Source of the DNA: a virus | Virus record (IMG/VR): IMGVR_UViG_3300033291_000002 | Location: 1 to 45,327 of that record | Length of the DNA stretch: 45,327 bases | Reading direction: 5' to 3' (one strand) | Shown: piece by piece, positions 1 to 6,994 of the stretch | Numbering within the stretch: position 1 is the stretch's first letter | Layout of the letters: every line of letters starts with the position of its first letter | The notes under the pieces: generated by a model | The model's input: only the letters and a program-made list of their open reading frames with translations | Databases searched by the model: none | Told to the model about the DNA's origin: nothing | Program-made: the position numbers and the translations under genes

Positions 1-88
1 ATTTCGGACCCCAATTTCTGGCCAGCTATTATGACCTATAACCATTTTATGGCGTACAGCCAATTCACCATAACCAAGAGGTTATAGA
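1..88. other. Left-end non-coding region before the terminase genes
   Basis: No gene is seen here. An 8-bp inverted repeat, CTATAACC at 36-43 and GGTTATAG at 80-87, brackets the approach to the small terminase, and its right arm lies just before the GTG start. The first nine bases (ATTTCGGAC) recur exactly at 45319-45327. In lambda-type phages the cos site sits directly upstream of the small terminase, so this stretch together with 45091-45327 is the likely packaging-initiation region. That role is inferred from position. Confidence 0.5.
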
Positions 89-646
89 GTGGGTGCACTT
101 AGAGCAGAAAGAATCCCCTCGGTTCGGATAAAGAATAAGGCCGAGGTCGCTGAATTCTTTGGTATTTCTTTGCCCACCCTGGACACCTGGATACGCAAGG
201 ATTGCCCATGCATCCAGCAAGGTGGCCGCGGCGTCCAATGGCAATTTGACATCCTGGAGGTCGCGAAGTGGAAATACGGAAGTCAGGACGAATATGGCCG
301 CGACAATCCGGAGGAAATGGCTCCAAAGGAGCGCCTTGACTGGTATCGCGGCGATCGGGAGCGTGATTCGCACGCCAAAGAGCGCGGAATGCTCATCCCG
401 TTCGACCTCGCGGAGCGGCTGATGGGCTCGGCATTTTCTGATATACGGGCCGGGCTTTTAGGTCAGCACAATATCATAGCCTCGGAATATCCGGAGATTC
501 CAGCCGATGCAATCCGTGGAATTTTGCGAAGAAACAAAGAACTTCTTGCGAATCTCGCTCAAACACGGCTACCTGATTCAGTTACAGGAGCATTGGACGC
601 GCTTAATGTCAGCGCTGACCCCGCCACCGGAGATGACAGTCAGTGA
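89..646 (+). CDS. terS: Terminase small subunit (Nu1-like)
   Basis: This 185-residue protein should bind the packaging site and recruit the large terminase. An N-terminal winged-helix-like DNA-binding region (residues about 10-60) follows the Nu1 pattern: a 'KAEVAEFFGISLPTLDTWI' helix-turn-helix, then an aromatic stretch ending 'AKWKYG'. The remainder is helical and charged, as expected for multimerisation and large-subunit contacts. The start is GTG, preceded by AGAGG at a good distance. The gene overlaps the large terminase start by 41 bp, typical of coupled terminase genes. Lambda Nu1 has 181 residues, so the length fits. Family and role are confident; the binding site is not shown by the protein itself. 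Confidence 0.88.
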   Translation: MGALRAERIPSVRIKNKAEVAEFFGISLPTLDTWIRKDCPCIQQGGRGVQWQFDILEVAKWKYGSQDEYGRDNPEEMAPKERLDWYRGDRERDSHAKERGMLIPFDLAERLMGSAFSDIRAGLLGQHNIIASEYPEIPADAIRGILRRNKELLANLAQTRLPDSVTGALDALNVSADPATGDDSQ

Positions 647-2468
647 GCATGCAGACGCATATGGACATCTAATCACTGGCACGGGGAGGTCCCGTCGCTG
701 GAAAACCCGGGAGCCTCAGAGGGCGATCCTTGATGCATTTGATCAGCCTGAAATCCACGAGATCAACGTCATCAAGAGCTCCAGGTTTGGGTGGTCGTCG
801 ATCTTGATGCAGGCGATGGATTATTTCATTTCTCACGACCCGAGCAAGATCCTCATGGTCCAGCCGCGAGGAAAGGATGCAGAGGAATGGAGCAAAGAGC
901 AGGTCCAGCCGACGATCGACGCGAGTAAAATCCTATCGAGCCTAGTGCCAAAGCAGCGGCAGGGAGGGAGCGGAAACACGATAGACAATAAAGAGTATCC
1001 GGGCGGGCCGCTCAGGTTGCGTGCGTCCAATAGTCCAGATGGATTCCGCCGATACGATGCTCGCGTAGCCATGAATGATGAGGTTGACGCATACCCAATG
1101 TCTGCAGGGAAAGAGGGCGACGTTATCAGCCTTATCTATTCGCGTGTGCAGGATTCCTGGAATTATATCGTGGCAAATGGGAGCACTCCTACCGAGGAGG
1201 ATATCTCCCTGATTGCACGTCTAGTCGCAGATTCGAGCACTGGCTATCCGTTTTTGCGCTGTCCGCACTGCGGAGATCCGCATATCAGAACATTCGAGAT
1301 TCCCGGCGAGGAGAATCAGCCAATCATTATCCGCGGAGAGGAGCAGCCAGTTTCGCCGCTCATTTGGGATGATGGTGCTCCGGAAACCGCCTGCTACGTC
1401 TGCCCATCATGCGGCGGGCAGATTACCCAGAAGCATCATGCGAAAATGATGGATTCTTGTTTTTGGGTTGGTGAGCATTGGGAATATATTGACCGCAAAT
1501 TCAAGTTTTTGCCGGGATTCAGGGCTCGAATGGGATTTGCTGGGATTTGGGCCGGATATGTGGTTAGCCCAAATACGACTCCAGCAAATATCGCCGATCG
1601 GTGGGAGCGCGATGCAAAATCCCCGGAGTCGAAAAAGGCTGCCGTCAATACGATGCTCGGTCGTGTCTGGCGTGAGCCTGGAGAAGAGATTCGCTCTGAT
1701 GCCCTGTACAGGCGTCGCGAGCCATTTGCTGCAGATGTCCCGATAGGCGCGGTCTATCTTTCGATGGGGATCGACGTGCAGGGGAATCGGTGGGAATTCG
1801 AGGTTGTTGGGTGGGGCTCCGGCGAGGAATCATGGTCTGTTGACTATCAGATCGTGGCAGGAGATCCGTCGCAGGAGGATGATTGGTGGGAGATTTTGCG
1901 GCCATATCTGCTCGACACCTATCGCCACGAGAGCGGGATAGATATTCCGATCTCAGTGGTCGGTATTGACCACGGCTTCCTCGGCAAGAGAGTGGATGCC
2001 TTCGTCAAGCGCATGGCTACCACAAGCGTCATGGCGTTTAAAGGCGTCGGATCTGAGGGGGTACCGTTCGTTGAGAGTGCAGAGGCGAGGTTGCGACGTC
2101 TCAGAAGACAAAAGGCGTCGAGGTCCCGTCCAGAGATCCTCGGGGACCACGAGGCAAAGCTTACGGTGCTCAAACGCCTTGCGGTCAAGGAGCCGGGGCC
2201 CGGATACTGCCATATCCCTGATGATAGAGATCGGTCGTGGTTCGAGCAGCTCACGGCGGAAAAGCTGGTAACAAAATACCGTCACATGAGGCCATATCGA
2301 GAATGGGTAATGCTCCAGCCGCGCAATGAGGCGCTCGACTGCAGAAAAATGGCTTATGCGGCCATGCTCCTGGCGTCTCCGGACCTAAACGCCTCTCTCG
2401 GAGAGTCGATATCTATGGGATCGCAGTCAAAACAGAATAGACGTGTACGGAATCGCGGATTGCGATGA
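606..2468 (+). CDS. terL: Terminase large subunit (lambda GpA family)
   Basis: ATP-driven DNA translocase and genome-maturation nuclease of 620 residues. The Walker-A-like segment is the variant used by GpA relatives ('KSSRFGWSS', about residue 55), and the Walker B region is 'MNDEVDAYP'. A zinc-binding stretch with CPHC and CPSC pairs lies mid-protein, as in lambda GpA. The RNase H-fold nuclease shows three acidic clusters: 'GIDVQGN', 'GIDHGF' and 'NEALDCRKMAY'. An in-frame start exists upstream at 507, but the ATG at 606 fits the family N-terminus better and gives a normal overlap with terS. The stop overlaps the next ATG, indicating translational coupling. Confidence 0.93.
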   Translation: MSALTPPPEMTVSEHADAYGHLITGTGRSRRWKTREPQRAILDAFDQPEIHEINVIKSSRFGWSSILMQAMDYFISHDPSKILMVQPRGKDAEEWSKEQVQPTIDASKILSSLVPKQRQGGSGNTIDNKEYPGGPLRLRASNSPDGFRRYDARVAMNDEVDAYPMSAGKEGDVISLIYSRVQDSWNYIVANGSTPTEEDISLIARLVADSSTGYPFLRCPHCGDPHIRTFEIPGEENQPIIIRGEEQPVSPLIWDDGAPETACYVCPSCGGQITQKHHAKMMDSCFWVGEHWEYIDRKFKFLPGFRARMGFAGIWAGYVVSPNTTPANIADRWERDAKSPESKKAAVNTMLGRVWREPGEEIRSDALYRRREPFAADVPIGAVYLSMGIDVQGNRWEFEVVGWGSGEESWSVDYQIVAGDPSQEDDWWEILRPYLLDTYRHESGIDIPISVVGIDHGFLGKRVDAFVKRMATTSVMAFKGVGSEGVPFVESAEARLRRLRRQKASRSRPEILGDHEAKLTVLKRLAVKEPGPGYCHIPDDRDRSWFEQLTAEKLVTKYRHMRPYREWVMLQPRNEALDCRKMAYAAMLLASPDLNASLGESISMGSQSKQNRRVRNRGLR

Positions 2469-2737
2469 TGACAAGTGATCGCCTGGCAGATGCGATCATC
2501 GATGCTGCGGATACGGAATTGCGTGAGATGGGTGTCCCAGACCATCGCGCCGCTGCTGAGAAAATACTCAGGCGCTTGCAGACTTCCGGGTGGGGCGGAG
2601 GGTCGCATTATTTGCATGCCGCGAAGCCTGCTCCCATCCCGCCCTCAGACGGGATGACGCAGCAGGAAATAGCCAATCAACTCGGCATCAGCATGACAAC
2701 AGTGTGGCGGCGCAGAGTCCGATCTGGCGGTATTTAG
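2465..2737 (+). CDS. Small helix-turn-helix protein, Mor-like
   Basis: A 90-residue protein with a 'GWGGGSHYLH' segment mid-protein and a clear C-terminal helix-turn-helix ('TQQEIANQLGISMTTVWRRR'). This arrangement resembles the Mor/C activator family of Mu-like phages, in which the dimerisation part carries a GG-x-x-x-Y/I-x-P segment before the HTH. It overlaps the terL stop by 4 bp, so it is co-translated with packaging genes. Its stop overlaps that of the converging leftward gene at 2734-2737. It could act as a late-gene regulator or as a DNA-binding packaging accessory; the sequence does not decide. Mor assignment is moderate, HTH assignment strong. Confidence 0.65.
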   Translation: MMTSDRLADAIIDAADTELREMGVPDHRAAAEKILRRLQTSGWGGGSHYLHAAKPAPIPPSDGMTQQEIANQLGISMTTVWRRRVRSGGI

Positions 2738-2940
2738 GTGTTTGCAAGACTGCTCAACTTGTCGAAAAGCCATTCAGGCCGATCTTCGTCAAGCCAGTTC
2801 CACTCAAGCGCCTCATTTATTGCATCTTTCAGCGGCTGTATTGTCCGTAGCAATTCCAGCACTTCTTCGATAGTCATTTGTTGACCGTCTTTGAGTATTA
2901 CTGCGCCATCGGCGCATATGCCTTGAGAAAATTCGCACAT
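2734..2940 (-). CDS. Hypothetical acidic protein, last gene of leftward cassette
   Basis: A 68-residue acidic protein with no family I recognise. It has a short N-terminal Cys-containing strand region (MCEFSQGICADG) and a helical middle ('MTIEEVLELLRTIQPLKDAI'), ending in a Trp-rich acidic tail. The ATG at 2940 was preferred over a longer reading because AGAGGCGAAG lies upstream and the longer N-terminus is arginine-rich antisense of the neighbouring gene. Its stop runs 4 bp into the convergent Mor-like gene. It is the distal gene of the cassette read from the promoter at 4100-4127. Confidence 0.6.
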   Translation of the reverse strand: MCEFSQGICADGAVILKDGQQMTIEEVLELLRTIQPLKDAINEALEWNWLDEDRPEWLFDKLSSLANT

Positions 2941-2957
2941 AATCTGTCTTCGCCTCT

Positions 2958-3143
2958 TTAGAATTCCCACCGCCTCAATGCCCGCCTGATACCCTCGGCA
3001 GCGTTCCCCTCGCCGATTCTCCGCGCCCGCTCCCATAGCTCCGGTGTTAGCTTCACGGACTTCATAACGGTTTTCAGCGCTACCGGCTTTCGTCCGGCAC
3101 CTTCCCTGGCGCCGCCATGCCCGGATTTACGACCACTTTCCAT
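2958..3143 (-). CDS. Small basic protein with GGAREGAGRKP motif, ribbon-helix-helix-like
   Basis: A 61-residue basic protein. The N-terminus carries 'GHGGAREGAGRKP', a motif common in small phage DNA-associated proteins, followed by a strand plus two helices ('MKSVKLTPELWERARRIG...EGIRRALRRW'). That pattern is what a ribbon-helix-helix DNA-binding fold looks like. The gene overlaps the upstream gene by 17 bp and uses GGGAGG about 12 bases before its ATG. It may autoregulate the leftward cassette, an inference from fold and position only. Confidence 0.65.
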   Translation of the reverse strand: MESGRKSGHGGAREGAGRKPVALKTVMKSVKLTPELWERARRIGEGNAAEGIRRALRRWEF

Positions 3144-3336
3144 CGGGCATTAGCCTCCCATTGGTGTAAATGTTTACGACATATCCGCACTGGCCCTTTT
3201 CCGTGCGCGCCTCGGCCACCTTGATTGCCGTATCTAGATCTGGCCCAATGTAGTCAACTGGTCCATAATCGATGTATCTGGCCCCTCTTGCGTCGGCGGT
3301 GTGGCGGGCCTCATAGCAATTTTCAGCTTTTTTCAT
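3127..3336 (-). CDS. Hypothetical protein
   Basis: A 69-residue protein with no recognised family. It is rich in Tyr and Gly in its central part ('ARYIDYGPVDYIGPDLDTA') and ends in a predicted beta hairpin ('GYVVNIYTNGRLMPDGKW'). A good ribosome site (GGAGAAAGAA) precedes the ATG. It overlaps the next gene by 17 bp and is part of the same leftward transcription unit. Confidence 0.6.
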   Translation of the reverse strand: MKKAENCYEARHTADARGARYIDYGPVDYIGPDLDTAIKVAEARTEKGQCGYVVNIYTNGRLMPDGKWS

Positions 3337-3363
3337 TTCTTTCTCCGGGTGGTCATTGGTTGA

Positions 3364-3606
3364 CTAGTTGATTCTTACACCAGGAGCCATGCGCCCAAAC
3401 TTGGAAGCCCGGAGTCGCCTGTGCTGCTCCTTTGTCAGATAGACCGTGCTGCCGTTGCTGTTGCGGTACGAGTAGCGCCGTGGTGCATACTTATTTGATT
3501 CGTGGATGAGGTGCATGATTTGCCTCTCTATTTTGATTGCCACGTTGGAGAGAAGGAGCCCGCCAATTACGACTGCGAGCCAAACAATGGTAAGTGCTGC
3601 GCTCAT
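3364..3606 (-). CDS. Small membrane-anchored protein
   Basis: An 80-residue protein with one N-terminal transmembrane segment (about residues 4-24, 'LTIVWLAVVIGGLLLSNVAI'), followed by a basic cytoplasmic-like tail rich in Arg, Ser and Tyr ('RRYSYRNSNGSTVYLTKEQHRRLRASKFGRM'). The ribosome site CGGAGAATATC is well placed. The function is unknown. Inner-membrane location is inferred from the hydrophobic segment. Such proteins in phage accessory cassettes sometimes affect superinfection, but nothing here shows that. Confidence 0.6.
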   Translation of the reverse strand: MSAALTIVWLAVVIGGLLLSNVAIKIERQIMHLIHESNKYAPRRYSYRNSNGSTVYLTKEQHRRLRASKFGRMAPGVRIN

Positions 3607-3654
3607 GATATTCTCCGGTTCGTGGTGCGTCCTTGCGCCTTGGTTATGTGCGGT

Positions 3655-3792
3655 CTAGCTGTAGTTCAGGGCTAAGCCATCCTCAAAGCCTTTTGAAATG
3701 TACTCTCCTAAGGTTGTCCGGTATGTTCGTACAAAGAACGTATCGCATGGGGATAAGGATATGGTGATCCAGTAATTTTGTTGATTTTCCAT
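3655..3792 (-). CDS. Short hypothetical protein (45 aa)
   Basis: A short ORF that fills the gap between its leftward neighbours. The ATG is preceded by GGAGACGAAA, as good a ribosome site as any in the cassette. The product is acidic and aromatic ('MENQQNYWITISLSPCDTFF' at the start, 'GEYISKGFEDGLALNYS' at the end) with no recognised family. Strand, spacing and ribosome site support it. It is short enough that chance cannot be fully excluded. Confidence 0.55.
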   Translation of the reverse strand: MENQQNYWITISLSPCDTFFVRTYRTTLGEYISKGFEDGLALNYS

Positions 3793-3809
3793 TTTCGTCT
3801 CCGAGTGGT

Positions 3810-3827
3810 GGCCGGCTTTCGCCGGCC
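3810..3827 (-). other. Perfect 7-bp hairpin with GAAA loop
   Basis: On the minus strand GGCCGGC and GCCGGCC pair around a GAAA tetraloop. It lies between two leftward genes, just before the ribosome site of the 45-residue ORF. There is no U-tract on the minus strand, so it is more likely an mRNA-stabilising or processing element than a terminator. Confidence 0.5.
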
Positions 3828-3835
3828 CTTGTCTC

Positions 3836-4051
3836 TTATAATGATTCCGCGAAGGCGATCAGGTTAGCGGCTTTCTGCTCTGGCGTGTCTGCGCGCAGCC
3901 CGTGCATGATGGCGCTAATGGCCGTGGACTTGTTGGTGTAGACTACTTCGCCGTCGAACTTTTCGGGTGCGAATTCCAGGATTTTCTGGAGGGCGATCTC
4001 CGGGTTGCTCAGGAGTTCGTTCACTTTCGCTTGGGCTTCTTTAAGGTTCAT
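3836..4051 (-). CDS. Hypothetical acidic helical protein, first gene of leftward cassette
   Basis: A 71-residue helical acidic protein ('MNLKEAQAKVNELLSNPEIA', then 'LQKILEFAPEKFDGEVVYTN' and a C-terminal 'TPEQKAANLIAFAESL'). No family is recognised. An upstream in-frame ATG at 4111 lies inside the promoter spacer, upstream of the expected transcription start, so the ATG at 4051 is chosen although its ribosome site (AAGAGACCAAAGAG) is only moderate. It is the first gene after the promoter at 4100-4127. Confidence 0.6.
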   Translation of the reverse strand: MNLKEAQAKVNELLSNPEIALQKILEFAPEKFDGEVVYTNKSTAISAIMHGLRADTPEQKAANLIAFAESL

Positions 4052-4099
4052 CTCTTTGGTCTCTTGGTGGGTCTGCCTTATTGCCTCCCCTTGATTATT

Positions 4100-4127
4100 A
4101 GTATACACCATCCAAGTTAGGAGTCAA
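4100..4127 (-). promoter_or_regulatory. Sigma70-like promoter of the leftward cassette
   Basis: On the minus strand TTGACT (4122-4127) and TATACT (4100-4105) are separated by 16 bp, one mismatch from consensus in each box. It points at the small leftward genes 4051 down to 2734, and lets them be expressed independently of the rightward head operon in which they sit. Confidence 0.7.
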
Positions 4128-4204
4128 ATGAAAGTCAGAAATAATTTACCATATTTCAGTTTTTCCCTAGTTTTGAAATGGTTAGGGATGATAATATTTA
4201 GCCA

Positions 4205-4459
4205 ATGGCCACAGCTACATACCAATCTCAGCTCGAAACCGTCCAATCTCTGATTGAGACGTACGAATCTGCTTTGGCGTCTGCTGTTGGTGCCAACGGC
4301 GTTCCGCAGGCTGTTACGGTCAACGGCGAGCAAACTTCGTACCAAGACGCAGCGAATCTGCTGAATACTCTCTATGATCGAGAGAAGAGGCTGCGTGCGC
4401 GCGCAATGTCCGAGTCGCGAGGCGGCATCCGGGTAAGAGGGGTCACGGTAATTCGATGA
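4205..4459 (+). CDS. gpW-like head-tail connector protein
   Basis: An 84-residue protein with two helices joined by a short beta hairpin ('QAVTVNGEQTSYQDA') and a basic C-terminus ('RGGIRVRGVTVIR'). Lambda gpW has this same plan: helix, hairpin with a V-x-x-x-G-R/E pattern, helix, basic tail. It lies immediately before the portal, as gpW does. Family members sit on the portal after DNA packaging and stop leakage before tail attachment. The stop overlaps the portal ATG (ATGA). Confidence 0.8.
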   Translation: MATATYQSQLETVQSLIETYESALASAVGANGVPQAVTVNGEQTSYQDAANLLNTLYDREKRLRARAMSESRGGIRVRGVTVIR

Positions 4460-6006
4460 ATCGCCGGGACCTTGCCCGTCTTGCTGAGAAGGCGAAGCCG
4501 ACCGCAATCGATCGGCTGATTGCTTGGCATAATCCGGAGCGTGGACTGCGTAGACAGCGGGCACGTCTTGCGATGGCGTTCGCCTCTGCCTACTCTGGTG
4601 CCAACCTCTCGCGCCGTACGATGTCCGGGTGGACTACAACGCGCGGAGACGCGGATTCAGACATCATCGCCGACCTTCCTACGCTGCGGAGACGATCCGC
4701 CGACCTGGAGAGGAACAATCCGATTGCACGTGGCGCGATAAATACCAAAGTTGCGCACACTATCGGCGTCGGACTCACGCCAAGACCGTCGATAGACAGA
4801 AAGATCCTTGGGCTGAGCGAAGATCGAGCGGATGAGATCGAGGAAAGCCAGAAGCGCGAATTTGCACTTTGGGCAGAAAGCGCCGAGTCGGATCACGCTA
4901 AGACGCTCAATTTTTATCAGCGCCAAGCCCTCCTTCTTAGAAACATGCTGGTTCGCGGAGATTGCCTGTCGATCATGGTCGACTCTGGCAATGGCCCCTA
5001 CTCACTCGCTGAGCAGCTCGTAGAGGCAGACAGAATCTCAAATCCTGGCAATGCGAGGGACACATCTACGCTTTGCGCCGGTATTGAGCGCACGGAATCA
5101 GGACAGCCAATCGCCTGTCACGTGGCTAGGGGCCATCCTGGGTCGTCTATTGCTGGGTATCGGCAATCCCAAACATGGGACCGCATTCCCTTTTTCTCTA
5201 AGAACGGTCGGCGCAACGCAATCCACCTGTTTCGGCAGCAGCGCATCGCGCAGACGCGCGGAGTACCGGACCTGGCTACGGTGATTGAGCCTCTGCGACA
5301 GCTCGGAGATTACTCTGATGCCGCGCTAACACAGGCCGTTGTTGCCGGACTTTTCACCGCCTTTGTGACCTCTGAGGGATCAGGTTTAGCCTCGATGCAG
5401 CCCACATCTGAGACCGGCGCGAAAAGCACTGATGATGATTTCAAGATGGGCGCCGGAGCTATCCTGGACTTGGCTCCAGGAGAGAGTGTTTCGTTTGCCA
5501 ATCCAGGCATCCCAAATGCTCAATTCGGCCCATTTGTACAGGCCATGGCGGAGCAGATTGGCGCCGGGCTTGAGCTGCCCTATGAGCTGCTGATGATGCA
5601 CTTCACGGCGAGCTTTTCGGCATCGCGTGCGGCCATCCTTATGGCGTGGGCATTTTTTGTCCAATTACGTACCTATTTCATCTCGATTTACTGCTCCGAG
5701 ATTCGCGCTGCGTGGATGGATGAGGCGGTGGCGAGTGGGAGATTGGTCCAGCCTGGGTATTTTTCCGATCCGCTGATCAGGTTTGCCTATCAGCAATGCA
5801 CGTGGAATGGCCCTGCAATGCCTGAAATCGATCAAGTAAAGGCGGTGACGGCGGCTGAGAAAATGGAGGATCGAGGCTACAAAACGGCGCAGCAAGCTAC
5901 CGCGGAATTGACTGGAGGCGATTGGGAGCAGAATATTGCGCAAATCGGGAAAGAGCAGCGGCGCCGGGCCGACAATAAGGTGCAAAATGAAACTCAGCAA
6001 AATTGA
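4456..6006 (+). CDS. Portal protein (lambda GpB family)
   Basis: A 516-residue portal forming the dodecameric DNA channel at the capsid vertex. Family-typical segments are the N-terminal 'RRRSADLERNNPIARGAINT', the stretch 'LVRGDCLSIMVDSG' and the 'GLELPYELLMMHFTASFSASRAAILMAW' region, which is a hallmark of lambda-type portals (given here as a region near residues 375-402). It is slightly shorter than lambda GpB (533). It overlaps both neighbours, 4 bp with gpW and 20 bp with the protease, in the standard lambda-like head order. Confidence 0.92.
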   Translation: MNRRDLARLAEKAKPTAIDRLIAWHNPERGLRRQRARLAMAFASAYSGANLSRRTMSGWTTTRGDADSDIIADLPTLRRRSADLERNNPIARGAINTKVAHTIGVGLTPRPSIDRKILGLSEDRADEIEESQKREFALWAESAESDHAKTLNFYQRQALLLRNMLVRGDCLSIMVDSGNGPYSLAEQLVEADRISNPGNARDTSTLCAGIERTESGQPIACHVARGHPGSSIAGYRQSQTWDRIPFFSKNGRRNAIHLFRQQRIAQTRGVPDLATVIEPLRQLGDYSDAALTQAVVAGLFTAFVTSEGSGLASMQPTSETGAKSTDDDFKMGAGAILDLAPGESVSFANPGIPNAQFGPFVQAMAEQIGAGLELPYELLMMHFTASFSASRAAILMAWAFFVQLRTYFISIYCSEIRAAWMDEAVASGRLVQPGYFSDPLIRFAYQQCTWNGPAMPEIDQVKAVTAAEKMEDRGYKTAQQATAELTGGDWEQNIAQIGKEQRRRADNKVQNETQQN

Positions 6007-6994
6007 CATCACTTCTCCGCTGGAGTTTGCGAAAGGCGAAGAAGGATCGCTGCGTGAATTTTCCGGCGTAGCAAATACCGGGAGACCGTTCCGCTATTGG
6101 GGGTCGCGGGTCGTTATTGACCTCGAATCTGCCAAGTTTGCAGAAAAGATCCCGGTGCTTATGCAGCATGACCACGACAAACGAGCTGGCGTCGGGTCAT
6201 TTGATCTTGGGGAAAGCGGTCTCGTTGTATCTGGATCTTTGCTCAGCAACGAGAATGGATCTGCTATTGCTGCTGATGCTGATGAGGGATTCCCATGGCA
6301 AATGTCGGTTTCGGCATACCCGGCACGGGTCGAAGAGCTTGCCGCGACCAAAAATGCAACCGTGAATGGTCGGCAGGTATCTGGTCCGGCCTACATTCTC
6401 CGTGGCTCTGAGATTGGCGAAGTCTCCTTCGTTGCTCTTGGCGCCGATTCGAAAACTTCAGCTAAGGTATTTAGCGCCATGAATGAAACCGATATCGCCG
6501 ATGTCATCGGCAATATGACGATCGCACAATTTCAGTCCGAAAATCCCGCCCTGCACGATGAAGTTTGGGCTCTCGGTAAGGCGAAGGGCTTCGAGGAAGG
6601 CAAGGCTGCGGGCGCCGCTGATGAGCGCTCACGCATCTCTAGCCTGCTGTCTCTGTCCATGGCCGACCATCATCGGCATGTCATCGAGGCGGCGATCAAG
6701 GACGGAAGCTCCCTGGAGCAGACAGCAGTCGCGCTGCTCGACGCCGAAAGCGCCATGCAGGCGCAGCAACTGGATGAGATCCGCGCTGGTCGGCAAAAGC
6801 CGATCGCGAGCCCGCCCGTTGCTGGCAGCTCCGATGATGGCAGCGATATCTCGTTTGGGGCCGCCGTACAAAATGCCATGAATGATGGGCTGTCGAGAGG
6901 AAAGGCCATCATAAAGATCGCCCGCGAGAACCCAGAGCTGCATAAGCAGTGGGTTGCTGGCGGAATGAAAACTCCCACTTCAGAGGTGAAGTAA
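5987..6994 (+). CDS. Prohead protease (HK97 GP4/U35-like) with C-terminal scaffold-like domain
   Basis: A 335-residue protein. The first 165 residues look like the HK97-type head maturation protease: a catalytic His in 'LMQHDHDKRAGVG', a Ser in 'WQMSVSAYP' and an acidic residue in 'GSEIGEVSFVALG'. The C-terminal half is helical and charged ('KAKGFEEGKAAGAADERSRI', then a region rich in Glu and Gln), like scaffold domains fused to phage proteases. The ATG at 5987 has AAGGTG upstream and avoids an extension made of portal antisense-like residues. Expected role: to direct capsid assembly, then cleave itself and the scaffold. No separate scaffold gene is present, which supports the fusion. Confidence 0.82.
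   Translation: MKLSKIDITSPLEFAKGEEGSLREFSGVANTGRPFRYWGSRVVIDLESAKFAEKIPVLMQHDHDKRAGVGSFDLGESGLVVSGSLLSNENGSAIAADADEGFPWQMSVSAYPARVEELAATKNATVNGRQVSGPAYILRGSEIGEVSFVALGADSKTSAKVFSAMNETDIADVIGNMTIAQFQSENPALHDEVWALGKAKGFEEGKAAGAADERSRISSLLSLSMADHHRHVIEAAIKDGSSLEQTAVALLDAESAMQAQQLDEIRAGRQKPIASPPVAGSSDDGSDISFGAAVQNAMNDGLSRGKAIIKIARENPELHKQWVAGGMKTPTSEVK

Noticed and set aside
507-605. Upstream extension of the large terminase
   Set aside because: The ATG at 606 matches the family N-terminus. The 33 extra residues are a second-frame reading of the terS C-terminus.
4173-4197. TTGAAA and TAATAT before the gpW-like gene as a rightward promoter
   Set aside because: The spacing is only 13 bp, too short for sigma70. 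Late genes may be read from upstream instead.
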